Assembly (NCBI RefSeq): GCF_003807585.1
Contig: NZ_RMBX01000005.1
Location: 341,040 to 405,039 of the forward strand
Source of the DNA: Chitinophaga barathri
GTDB taxonomy: Bacteria; Bacteroidota; Bacteroidia; Chitinophagales; Chitinophagaceae
Length of the DNA: 64,000 bases
Direction: 5' to 3'
Shown: one piece after another, positions 14,617 to 22,102 of the stretch
Layout of the letters: each line of letters starts with the position of its first letter
Position numbering within the stretch: the first letter of the stretch is position 1
The notes under the pieces: generated by a model
The model's database searches: none
What the model saw: the letters and a program-made list of their open reading frames with translations, nothing else
Told to the model about the DNA's origin: nothing
Translations under genes and position numbers: made by a program

Positions 14617-15576
14617 TTACCTGCGAATCTTTTTCCCGGTTGGCGGGTGATCTTCCGCCGACGAATGGCCCGGGCTTCTCGCCCTGACTTCCCGGGCGAT
14701 CCGCGCTGCGTTCTGCACATGCCATTCGTTCAAATCCTTCGCGCCTGCATACAACCCGCTGCCGTCATGAAAGGCAGGACTTTGTTTTATCGCGTGGCTG
14801 GTAAGCGTGCGCCCCGCGTTGTCATGATCCAGGTAAAGATTGATCCGGGGAAACTGCTGCATAAACGGCAGGCTCGCCTCGAATGCGGAAAGAGAATTTA
14901 AAATGAGGTAATTAGTTTCCGGCAACGATTGTTGCGCACGGATAACCAGGTAAGAAAGGAAATCAAAACATCCTTCAAAAATAGAAAGCTCCGTTCCGGC
15001 GGTGCGGATAAAGGTGAAGAACTTTGGCGAACTGCTGCCTTTGAACTGAGCGTTCCGCAGTTCAAAACCGCCCTGATCATTCCTGAAGCCGATGGCGTAA
15101 TATGACCGCTCGTTCAATTCAAAACGCACTTCCCGGCAATACTGACGCGCCAGCTCCAGCGGAATATTCCGTGCAGCCAGGTATTGAATGAGCGCCGGGG
15201 AAACGATCTCATGCTCTGAAAGCAGATGAATCTTTTTCTTTTCATCGGCTTCCGCGGAAATGCTGATCATGGTCCCGCGGCCCGCCGCGGGTTGTTGCCG
15301 GTGAAAAGAAAAACCATTGCCGAGCCTGTCCATAAATTCCGCAATGCCGCAGCCGAAGTACGCCACCCCAAAATCAATGATGCTGCCACCCTTCCCGTTC
15401 CCATGGTCGAACCACAGGTTCAGCTTCCGGTCAACCTTGAACGATGCCGTTTTTTCATCCCGAAGTGGCGAAAGATACCAGTGATCCGTTCCCCGCACCT
15501 TTTGCGGCGTGTGGCCGAGGGAGGCCAGGTAATCCACCAGGTCGATCCGTTTTGCCTCTTCAAATGTGAGCCTCAT
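14617..15576 (-). CDS. CHC2/Toprim primase-like protein
   Basis: A 319-residue DnaG-related protein, compact as in mobile elements. The N-terminus has a CHC2-like fold (VDYLASLGHTPQKVRG, HWYLSPLRDEKTASFKVD, WFDHGNGKGGSIIDF), although the zinc cysteines are largely replaced. The C-terminal half carries Toprim features: ILNSLSAFEAS and NLYLDHDNAGR, the latter with the Asp-x-Asp pair. It probably makes primers on the transferred or replicating strand. It overlaps the upstream HTH gene by four bases (ATGA), showing translational coupling. Confidence 0.82.
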   Translation of the reverse strand: MRLTFEEAKRIDLVDYLASLGHTPQKVRGTDHWYLSPLRDEKTASFKVDRKLNLWFDHGNGKGGSIIDFGVAYFGCGIAEFMDRLGNGFSFHRQQPAAGRGTMISISAEADEKKKIHLLSEHEIVSPALIQYLAARNIPLELARQYCREVRFELNERSYYAIGFRNDQGGFELRNAQFKGSSSPKFFTFIRTAGTELSIFEGCFDFLSYLVIRAQQSLPETNYLILNSLSAFEASLPFMQQFPRINLYLDHDNAGRTLTSHAIKQSPAFHDGSGLYAGAKDLNEWHVQNAARIAREVRARSPGHSSAEDHPPTGKKIRR

Positions 15577-15887
15577 GACGGTTCGTTTTGGATGGGTAAA
15601 TCCCCGCGTGACCGCAGGCGTTTAATATCTTCTTCCAGCTCTGAACGGTAGAATACCTTCTTGCGAGGCCCGAGGTCGTGGCGGCGTATTATGGACATTT
15701 CGACCAGCTTGCGGAGGGTGGGAGCGGAAATGCCCAACACTTTGCAGGCTTCCCTGATGGTCAGCGGAGTTTCAGCGGGATCTCTTGGCAGGGGGAGATT
15801 TTTCTGAAGGCAGGAGGTAACGATGCCTTCTATAAAGAGTCGGGCCTGCTCCAAACTAAAGCCTATAAACTGCATCTGTTCTGACAT
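15573..15887 (-). CDS. Helix-turn-helix (excisionase/MerR-like) protein
   Basis: A 104-residue protein with a winged HTH_17-type domain in its second half: TPLTIREACKVLGISAPTL, RKLVEMSIIRRHDLG, KKVFYRSELEEDIKRL. Such proteins in integrative elements act as regulators or directionality factors. It is the first gene of the primase operon (ATGA overlap with 14617-15576). The AT-rich 238 bp upstream should contain the promoter. Confidence 0.75.
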   Translation of the reverse strand: MSEQMQFIGFSLEQARLFIEGIVTSCLQKNLPLPRDPAETPLTIREACKVLGISAPTLRKLVEMSIIRRHDLGPRKKVFYRSELEEDIKRLRSRGDLPIQNEPS

Positions 15888-16125
15888 CTTCTAAAAGTTT
15901 GTTGCAGAACAAATATGCATCAGGCAAAATCCGGTTTAAGGCAAAGAGCGGAAAATGGGTGTAAAACCGGACTTTATTTTTTAATAATCAACTCTTTTTT
16001 TCATCTAACTACCTGAATATTAGCACATAGAACTCAAATAGAGGAAAATATATTCAACGATATAATACAGTATTTTTTTGCAGTAGATTTCCTAAAAACA
16101 GGAAAATGAGGGGTGCATTGGTATT

Positions 16126-17124
16126 CTAAGCCTCCGCTTCTTCACTTTCCAAAGCAGAAGCTCCTGCAAACAATTCTTCTCGGGTTATTGATTCTACTGT
16201 AAGTTTTCCAGTTTTTGAAGCGGATGTTTCAAAATTAAGGTTGACAAAAATGACATAGTAGACCTTACTATTAAATTCGATCCGGCAGGGGAACTGCGGC
16301 TTTACACCATTTTGCACAATCTCGATTTCCACAGGATCAACATTAAATACAACCAGGTAACCGACGTGTTTGTTGTAGTCATTCGTATACTTTACAATCT
16401 GACTGAAACCACTGATAACCCGGTTCTTTCTATATTGCTTGTCTTTATCATAGATCTTTATCTCCAGCACTAAAGGATTTTTAGTATCAATTAAACCTAC
16501 AATATCTGTTCGTCCTGATGAAGTTTGAGGGGTCGAGAACGGATATTCAATCCCTTGGTCAAATAAATACATCCTAAGATCGTCCTCAAAAACTTTCTCA
16601 AAATTGGTCGCAACAGAACGATACTTTCCCAATAAGCTCCCTGCCAAGAACCATTCTGTCCGGCGTTTGTACTTTTCAAGTAAATAGAGTGTGGAATTTT
16701 CCTCGTCCAGTTGATCGTGGACATATGTTATCATAGGGTCAACATAATGCTCTGCAAAAAACCGCAGCTTATCGGTAAAACCTTTGCCCCATCCGTAAGT
16801 CTGAATTATAGCTACCGGCTGTCCATTCCTAAAAACTTGCATATTTAAAGCAAAAGCTACTGCTGCAGCAAATTTTGCGCTTGTATGCACTTTAGGGCGA
16901 ACATTAGGATCATTATCAAGCTCTTCTTTAAATTCTGCTATCTTTTCTTGGGTTAAGCCACTATCGTCCACTGCTTCTTGAAGAATTGCCATTATATGAG
17001 CATTCCCCTCTAACTTTTCAATCAATTGGAAATACTGGCCTGCGGCACTGTGCAAGTCCGCTTTATAAAAGCGCGAACGCCATTCCTGCAGATTACTTCT
17101 TAAATTATGACCGGTATAAAGCAT
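16126..17124 (-). CDS. PD-(D/E)XK nuclease-like protein of unknown role
   Basis: A 332-residue protein with no family I can name. The N-terminal 160 residues are mainly helical and unassigned. The segment 174-250 looks like a PD-(D/E)XK nuclease core: Glu180 in NFEKVFEDDL, Asp207 in GRTDIVG, the Glu221-x-Lys223 pair in PLVLEIKIYDKDKQY, and Gln242 in SQIVKYTNDY, all in the expected order. Catalysis is therefore plausible. It is preceded by a zinc-ribbon gene only 6 bp away on the same strand. Its AT-rich composition and place between the replication and integration modules mark it as cargo, possibly a defence effector. Confidence 0.72.
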   Translation of the reverse strand: MLYTGHNLRSNLQEWRSRFYKADLHSAAGQYFQLIEKLEGNAHIMAILQEAVDDSGLTQEKIAEFKEELDNDPNVRPKVHTSAKFAAAVAFALNMQVFRNGQPVAIIQTYGWGKGFTDKLRFFAEHYVDPMITYVHDQLDEENSTLYLLEKYKRRTEWFLAGSLLGKYRSVATNFEKVFEDDLRMYLFDQGIEYPFSTPQTSSGRTDIVGLIDTKNPLVLEIKIYDKDKQYRKNRVISGFSQIVKYTNDYNKHVGYLVVFNVDPVEIEIVQNGVKPQFPCRIEFNSKVYYVIFVNLNFETSASKTGKLTVESITREELFAGASALESEEAEA

Positions 17125-17130
17125 TCTTTG

Positions 17131-17343
17131 TTATTTAAACATTTTAAACAAATTGTCTAAGCCCTTTTGAATATCTCTTGCAGCATTATGAGCAGAACCA
17201 CTATCGTCTATCAACTTAATATTTTCTTTGCAGTTATGGCATATGATGGTCCGCTCAAGCCGTACATCAATCAGCTCAATTTCGATCCCGAAGTCGCAGG
17301 TGGGGCACTCTATATTTAACGAAACAGAATCAATTTCAAACAT
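17131..17343 (-). CDS. Small zinc-ribbon protein
   Basis: A 70-residue protein with two CxxC knuckles, CPTC (residues 14-17) and CHNC (about 35-38), separated by about 17 residues, which is a typical zinc ribbon. A short amphipathic C-terminal helix follows (DIQKGLDNLFKMFK). It begins an apparent two-gene unit with the PD-(D/E)XK protein (6-bp gap) and may be its nucleic-acid-binding or regulatory partner. Function inferred from context only. Confidence 0.68.
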   Translation of the reverse strand: MFEIDSVSLNIECPTCDFGIEIELIDVRLERTIICHNCKENIKLIDDSGSAHNAARDIQKGLDNLFKMFK

Positions 17344-17422
17344 GTTTGAGGATTTTCCAGTTGGATTTTTGAGTGTATCTAATTTACAGATTTCTTATAA
17401 ATTAAAAAACACGCTGGGGCCA

Positions 17423-18430
17423 TTACTTTTTCTTCCGAGTTTGTAAAAATTTATTAGTTATCTCGATCAAAGGGGATAAGGATTTCTGAACACGTCTTGC
17501 TTTCTCTGTATCAATCTTACCAGCGCTGAGTTCTGTAAAGTTTGCGAAGGGCTTTCCGTCTGCGCTAAAAACTCTGACTTTGCGATCAATCACAGGCCAT
17601 GAAACAATAAGAATTCCACTATTCTTCAATTCCTGGAACAGTACTTTGTATTTCTGATTATCAAGATTCGGTCCCTTTACAAGTTCAAGCGTAGAACTGT
17701 CTTCTTTCGTGAAGAAAGTAGAAAAATCTTCTAATATATATGGTTGCCGGAAACCTTCTTCGAGATAGTCAAAAAGGAACTTTATTACCTTATGTATCTC
17801 GTCCGCCGGAATATCATCATTCAATTTCAAATACGTGTAAAGACTGGCCTCCCTTTCCCGCCGTTTCGCCGGTGCGGCTGGCAATTCCTCAGCAACATCT
17901 TCCGTCGTCTCCACATCCATATTCCGCAACAAAGTTTGCAGCTGTTCACGGAATTGCAGCCGCTGCTTTTTATCTATGTCCATGATATGAAGAAAATCCC
18001 CGTAATACTGAAACTTGGAATTTTTCAACAGCGCCCACTTCTGCCGGTGATCTGCATTCTGAAGATCGTACTGATAAGCCTGTGGAAACTGCTGTAGCAA
18101 ATCGTCCAGGTGAAGTAATTGTTGCCGGCTCAGCTTCTCCAGTCGAGGGAAGATATCAAACAACAATATGGATTCCTCAAAATTGAAATACAGGTAACGA
18201 CTGTACCAGTCGAAATGCGTTAGGAGGTTTTTATTATTCAGACGGTAGGGGCAGGTGAGAAAGGAAATGCAATAATGATTATACCGCGCGTGGGTAACTA
18301 ACTTTTCATAATCCAGGGATATGATGGGGCGTTTCCCCTGGTCATTGTAAGGCACTTCCCGGAGATAAAAATTTGTCTCCGAAATCCTCACCATCATAGG
18401 CACATCTTTTACATCTTTCAACGTTGTCAT
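17423..18430 (-). CDS. Hypothetical protein, possible cargo or defence gene
   Basis: A 335-residue soluble protein I do not recognise. It has no signal peptide or membrane segment. The middle part (about residues 130-190) is Leu/Gln-rich and helical. A charged linker (ELPAAPAKRREREAS) separates it from a C-terminal domain ending in a Lys-rich tail. I start it at the ATG of MTTLKDVKD (18428-18430) because the longer frame begins with TTG. It lies between the nuclease/zinc-ribbon pair and the integration genes on the same strand, so it may be the third member of the same cargo block. Confidence 0.65.
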   Translation of the reverse strand: MTTLKDVKDVPMMVRISETNFYLREVPYNDQGKRPIISLDYEKLVTHARYNHYCISFLTCPYRLNNKNLLTHFDWYSRYLYFNFEESILLFDIFPRLEKLSRQQLLHLDDLLQQFPQAYQYDLQNADHRQKWALLKNSKFQYYGDFLHIMDIDKKQRLQFREQLQTLLRNMDVETTEDVAEELPAAPAKRREREASLYTYLKLNDDIPADEIHKVIKFLFDYLEEGFRQPYILEDFSTFFTKEDSSTLELVKGPNLDNQKYKVLFQELKNSGILIVSWPVIDRKVRVFSADGKPFANFTELSAGKIDTEKARRVQKSLSPLIEITNKFLQTRKKK

Positions 18431-18501
18431 ACTCACAAGATTTTGCCGGTTCAATATATATGAATATACGAAATATGGCCCTTCGGACAAAATTCCCTCG
18501 T

Positions 18502-18849
18502 TTATCCCCTCAGGTTATTTTCCTGCAAATATCTGGTCACATAATCGTCTACCGAAAAACCACTGTCCTTATCCTGCTGCGCCATCCACCGCAGAATTTC
18601 CGACTTCCTGAATTTGTACAGCTTGCCTACCTTAAAGAATGGTATTTCTCCCCGCGAACATTTGCTGTAAATGATGTTGATGTCGAGCCGGAGAAAGTCC
18701 GCGACTTCGCGGGCGGACATGATGCTTTCCTCCAGATGCGGCTTCGATGCGTTGCGTGCCCATTCCAGCAGCTCCGCCAGCATTTCCTTCACACGGCGGA
18801 TGTCTGATTCCATGTTTTCCAAACGTTGTTCAAAAGCTGTAACACTCAT
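18502..18849 (-). CDS. Helix-turn-helix excisionase-like protein
   Basis: A 115-residue protein with an N-terminal coiled coil (RLENMESDIRRVKEMLAELL) and an excisionase-type winged HTH: IMSAREVADFLRLDINIIY, then SRGEIPFFKVGKLYKFRKSE. It lies 4 bp downstream of the integrase gene, the classical position of a recombination directionality factor. It probably helps excision or controls the neighbouring cargo. Confidence 0.75.
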   Translation of the reverse strand: MSVTAFEQRLENMESDIRRVKEMLAELLEWARNASKPHLEESIMSAREVADFLRLDINIIYSKCSRGEIPFFKVGKLYKFRKSEILRWMAQQDKDSGFSVDDYVTRYLQENNLRG

Positions 18850-18853
18850 ATCC

Positions 18854-19981
18854 TCAGTTTTTCATGTTATAACGAGCCTTGGCAGCGGCTTTCACCTTGT
18901 TCGTGTCCGGCACCTGGGCGTAAATCTGCGTAGTCTTAACGTGTTTGTGATTCAGCATTTTGCTGACGATGTAGATGTCTTCTCCTTTCTCGATGAGGTC
19001 GGTGGCGTAGCGATGCCGCCAGTTATGGAACTTCGCTTTATCGTGAACGCCCGCGCGGGCAAACCAATCCTTCAGCTTACTGCGGGTACGGTGATAATTC
19101 AGGTCCGGGAAGATCAACGCATCTTTCTCACCTGGCTTCCCCAAGATGTTCACCGCCTGCTGGCTGATGTAATGTTTAAACGAACGTTCCGGCTTTGGAT
19201 CGATAATGTGGAAGTACCACGAATCCAGCGAGGCAGAATGATGCAGGTCACCCCACTTAATGATCTTGATGGCGCTGAACCTGAAGCCGGTCAACAATGC
19301 AAAGAGCGAAGAGCGGAAAACAGTATCATCATCAATCAGCGTTTCCATCAGCAGGCGCAGTTCTTCATCGTCGATGATGTCACGCGGTGAATCTACGTTA
19401 CTGATGCGCGGCACACGCAGCGTATAATCTTCCGGCAGATACTTATCAAGGAAAGCAGTCTGTACGATCAGCGCGAACTTGTCATAGTATGATGCGGCGG
19501 AGTTTTGATTGAGCTTGATGGATGCGGATTTCAGCGATTCCGTGGACAGCAGGAAGAATTTAAACTTCTTCATGAATTCTTCATCGATATGCCGGAACGG
19601 AAGAAAATCACCTACCCACTTTTTCAGGTATTTCACAGCGGTTTCGTAATGATTGGTATCTACTTTCTCTTTCTGCTTGCCGCGTATAAAGTTGAGTGCA
19701 TACAAGTAAAAATCAGCTTCCAGTGCGTCTTTGTTGAAGATGCCATTTGCGTCCAGCATGAGCGCCTTCATGCGCTTCAGGTATATCTTCTCCGCTATCT
19801 CCATGAACAGCTTGTTCTCCTGCACTTCCAGCGATGAAACAGGATTGGCATGAATATACAGGTTCAGGAATTCGCGCCGCGTGTACTGCTTCGTATGCGG
19901 GTTCCATACGGAAGGGTAATAATCGATGTAAAGGCTCAACCGCCCGTTCTTCAGCGGCTTCTTCCTCAATGTCCCTCTCAT
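18854..19981 (-). CDS. Tyrosine recombinase (integrase) of the mnmE-targeted element
   Basis: A 375-residue phage-type integrase. An arm-binding-like N-terminus (TLRKKPLKNGRLSLYIDYYP) and SAM-like core-binding domain (about residues 85-180) precede the catalytic domain. Catalytic residues are in place: Arg234 (LTGFRFSAI), His319 and Arg322 (FHNWRHRYA), His345 (MLNHKHV) and Tyr354 (TTQIYA). It should carry out site-specific recombination between the 25-bp att repeats at 6016-6040 and 20634-20658. It overlaps the upstream HTH/zinc-finger gene by four bases. Confidence 0.9.
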   Translation of the reverse strand: MRGTLRKKPLKNGRLSLYIDYYPSVWNPHTKQYTRREFLNLYIHANPVSSLEVQENKLFMEIAEKIYLKRMKALMLDANGIFNKDALEADFYLYALNFIRGKQKEKVDTNHYETAVKYLKKWVGDFLPFRHIDEEFMKKFKFFLLSTESLKSASIKLNQNSAASYYDKFALIVQTAFLDKYLPEDYTLRVPRISNVDSPRDIIDDEELRLLMETLIDDDTVFRSSLFALLTGFRFSAIKIIKWGDLHHSASLDSWYFHIIDPKPERSFKHYISQQAVNILGKPGEKDALIFPDLNYHRTRSKLKDWFARAGVHDKAKFHNWRHRYATDLIEKGEDIYIVSKMLNHKHVKTTQIYAQVPDTNKVKAAAKARYNMKN

Positions 19982-20373
19982 ACGTTACTGAATTTGGTGA
20001 CGAGATATTTGACAACGGTTTCCCGGTGAAAAAGAAGACTGCGCCCCACTTTCATCTTCGGGAAGCCAGGTTCTTTTATCAGCCTGAACAGCGTGCGTTC
20101 GCTGATGCTGGTCACTTCAGCCAGTTTCTTTATATCGATCAGATCGCCCGCCTCTTGACTGACAGCAGCCTCCGCAGGCTTTTCTCTCATGGAAGTCTGC
20201 ACCAGCCGTTCCTTCACGCCGTCCGTTGCTTTCTTGATCCGTTCTTTCTTCTCACGCAGTTTGTAATTCCGCCGTGCACAATTCAGCGAACAATATTTCG
20301 TCGTCGTTTTTTGCGCGACAAAAATTTCGTTGCAATGCTCACAAACTTTCTTAATCCTCAAATTGCTGCTCAT
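19978..20373 (-). CDS. Zinc-finger plus helix-turn-helix protein upstream of the integrase
   Basis: A 131-residue protein combining an N-terminal Cys4-type finger (VCEHCNEIFVAQKTTTKYC then SLNCARRNYK) with a C-terminal excisionase-like HTH (DIKKLAEVTSISERTLFRL, FPKMKVGRSLLFHRETV). The start at ATG 20371-20373 is preferred over a TTG 33 bp upstream. A four-base overlap couples it to the integrase, so it is a likely regulator or accessory factor of integration and excision. Two HTH genes thus flank the integrase, one on each side. Confidence 0.78.
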   Translation of the reverse strand: MSSNLRIKKVCEHCNEIFVAQKTTTKYCSLNCARRNYKLREKKERIKKATDGVKERLVQTSMREKPAEAAVSQEAGDLIDIKKLAEVTSISERTLFRLIKEPGFPKMKVGRSLLFHRETVVKYLVTKFSNV

Positions 20374-20404
20374 GGATAAAATTTTAAGCGAAAGATGCTG
20401 GTTC

Positions 20405-20532
20405 AAACTGTCCGAAAATGCCTTTTACCGCCTAATACTGCCTTAAACTGTCAAATACTGCCATTATTTCCCTATTTCCCCTACGTAGTTTGTACCTCAG
20501 TATCTTGATACTAAACTACGGGAATACTGTCC
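20405..20532. promoter_or_regulatory. Phased ACTG(C/T)C repeats and hairpin upstream of the integrase operon
   Basis: Five copies of an aa(t)actg(c/t)c motif occur with actg at 20407, 20437, 20447, 20457 and 20525; three successive copies are exactly 10 bp apart. Between them lies an inverted repeat (gtagttt at 20485-20491 with aaactac at 20513-20519, inner arms agtatc and gatact). The position between the element end and its integrase operon suits recombinase arm sites or an operator for the HTH proteins. Confidence 0.5.
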
Positions 20533-20582
20533 AACAAAAAAATAAATCAATGGAAAAAATAGAGAATCATTCAGAATGCAGT

Positions 20583-20658
20583 ACTGATAAGCATTACGTT
20601 AGGTAATTATAGAAAACTATATGCAATTAAAAGAAAGGGCTTACTTCCCGATACAAAA
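20583..20658. repeat. Right attachment site (attR-like) overlapping the mnmE stop codon
   Basis: The 25-bp core at 20634-20658 is identical to 6016-6040. On the minus strand it covers the final codons Phe-Cys-Ile-Gly-Lys and TAA of mnmE. The left flank starts with tactgataagcatt (20583-20596), shared with 5943-5956, and its stretch from 20602 is also seen at 2691-2721. Confidence 0.82.
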
Positions 20659-22023
20659 CTTCGAAAATATAAAATCTAACCTATCCTCATTCGTCACCTC
20701 CCCCGCAATATCCGCGAGATAATGCAAACACCTGCGTATATCCAGCGCCAGCAGATCTCCCGGCAGTCCCGCATCCATCCCGCCTTTCACATCGCGGAGA
20801 GAAGTGTACACTTCCTGTAAAGCGGAGTAATGGCGTACATTGGTAATGATCGTGTTTTCGGTGTTTACCGCGCCGCCCATTACCTGGTATACCAGTTGAT
20901 CTTTGAGCGCGCCGATCTGTGCATGGTCGCGGGCGGAGATAAAAATGATACCGGGTATCATCGCGAATTTGGCGCGGGTTTCTTCGGCGCCCAGGACGTC
21001 CGTTTTGTTCCCGACCAGCAGGTACGAAATTCCTTCTTTATCAAATTCATGTACCTGGTGCAGCACATCATCCACTGATAATTCCGATACGTCAAAAAGA
21101 TAGATGACGATCCCGGCTTCGCGCATTTTTTCGAGAGACTTCCGCACGCCGATGCTTTCGATCGTGTCCGTGCTTTCGCGGATGCCCGCGGTGTCTATCA
21201 GGCGGAACAGGATGCCGCCGATGTTGAGTATTTCTTCGATGGTATCGCGGGTAGTGCCGGCTATCTCGCTTACGATGGCCCTGTTTTCGTTCAAAAGTGT
21301 ATTGAGGAGCGTCGATTTACCGGCATTGGGGCGGCCGATAATCGCGGTGTTTACGCCGTTTTTGATCACATTGCCTACTTTGAAGGAAGTAACCAGTTTT
21401 TCTACCTCTGTCAGCGATTCGTTCACGAGTGTGTAAAGCGCGGTGCGGTCGGCAAACTCTACGTCTTCCTGGCTGAAGTCCAGCTCCAGTTCGATGAGGG
21501 CGGAGAACCGGATCAGCTGCTCGCGCAGGGCCTGCAGTTCGCGGGAGAAGCCGCCGCGCATTTGCTGGAGCGCGGTTTGATGGCTGGCTGCCGTGTTGCT
21601 GGCGATGAGGTCTGCTACGGATTCGGCCTGGGTGAGGTCCAGTTTGCCGTTGAGGAATGCGCGCTGGGTGAATTCACCGGGCCTGGCCAGCCGGGCGCCG
21701 GAAGCGATGCAGGCTTCCACGATCTGCTGCTGGATGTAGGGAGAGCCGTGGCAGGATATCTCCACAACCTCTTCACCGGTATAGGAGCGCGGGGCGCGGA
21801 AAAGGCTCACCACCACCTCGTCTATCACCCGGCCCTGGAAATGCAGCCCTCCGAAGTGGAGGGTATGGCTGGGCTGTGCAATAAGGTCTTTGGAGGGGAA
21901 TAACTTGTCCGTAATGCTGATGGCCGCCGCGCCGCTGAGCCTTATTACGGCTATGGCACCTACCCCCGGGGCTGTAGCGATGGCAACAATGGTATCGTCA
22001 TGACCGCCTAACTTTCCTATCAT
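20641..22023 (-). CDS. mnmE: tRNA modification GTPase MnmE
   Basis: A 460-residue GTPase that, with MnmG, modifies the wobble uridine of several tRNAs in the cytoplasm. The N-terminal formyl-tetrahydrofolate-binding domain (TIVAIATAPGVGAIAVIRLS) is followed by a helical domain with an inserted G domain: P-loop GRPNAGKST, the TRDTIEE switch I, DTAGIRES and NKTD. The C-terminus ends FCIGK with the catalytic Cys, the family hallmark. The length is normal. The 3' end serves as attachment site for the adjoining element without loss of coding sequence. Confidence 0.96.
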   Translation of the reverse strand: MIGKLGGHDDTIVAIATAPGVGAIAVIRLSGAAAISITDKLFPSKDLIAQPSHTLHFGGLHFQGRVIDEVVVSLFRAPRSYTGEEVVEISCHGSPYIQQQIVEACIASGARLARPGEFTQRAFLNGKLDLTQAESVADLIASNTAASHQTALQQMRGGFSRELQALREQLIRFSALIELELDFSQEDVEFADRTALYTLVNESLTEVEKLVTSFKVGNVIKNGVNTAIIGRPNAGKSTLLNTLLNENRAIVSEIAGTTRDTIEEILNIGGILFRLIDTAGIRESTDTIESIGVRKSLEKMREAGIVIYLFDVSELSVDDVLHQVHEFDKEGISYLLVGNKTDVLGAEETRAKFAMIPGIIFISARDHAQIGALKDQLVYQVMGGAVNTENTIITNVRHYSALQEVYTSLRDVKGGMDAGLPGDLLALDIRRCLHYLADIAGEVTNEDRLDFIFSKFCIGK

Positions 22024-22043
22024 GGGCCAAAATTAAATAAAAA

Positions 22044-22072
22044 AATTCCCCCGGCGGACTGCCGGGGGAACT
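22044..22072 (-). terminator. Intrinsic terminator of the TonB operon
   Basis: A 10-bp perfect stem (ttcccccggc at 22046-22055 with gccgggggaa at 22061-22070) is followed on the minus strand by a run of T residues. It lies between the tonB stop and the mnmE start. Confidence 0.8.
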
Positions 22073-22102
22073 TAATATTTCATACTAGCTTGAGACTAAA
22101 TA

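Larger units (their letters stand above)
6016..20658. mobile_element. Integrative mobilizable element inserted at the 3' end of mnmE
   Basis: The 14.6-kb segment is bounded by 25-bp perfect direct repeats (6016-6040 and 20634-20658). The right repeat is the coding 3' end of mnmE, which the element leaves intact. The integrase gene (18854-19981) lies at the mnmE-proximal end, as is usual. The backbone comprises the integrase, two HTH genes, MobC, relaxase, a primase-like protein and a MerR/excisionase-type HTH protein. No type IV secretion genes are seen, so it is probably mobilizable rather than self-conjugative. Cargo includes a methyltransferase, a TonB receptor, Xre regulators, an Xre/RES toxin-antitoxin pair and a PD-(D/E)XK protein. 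Confidence 0.82.
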
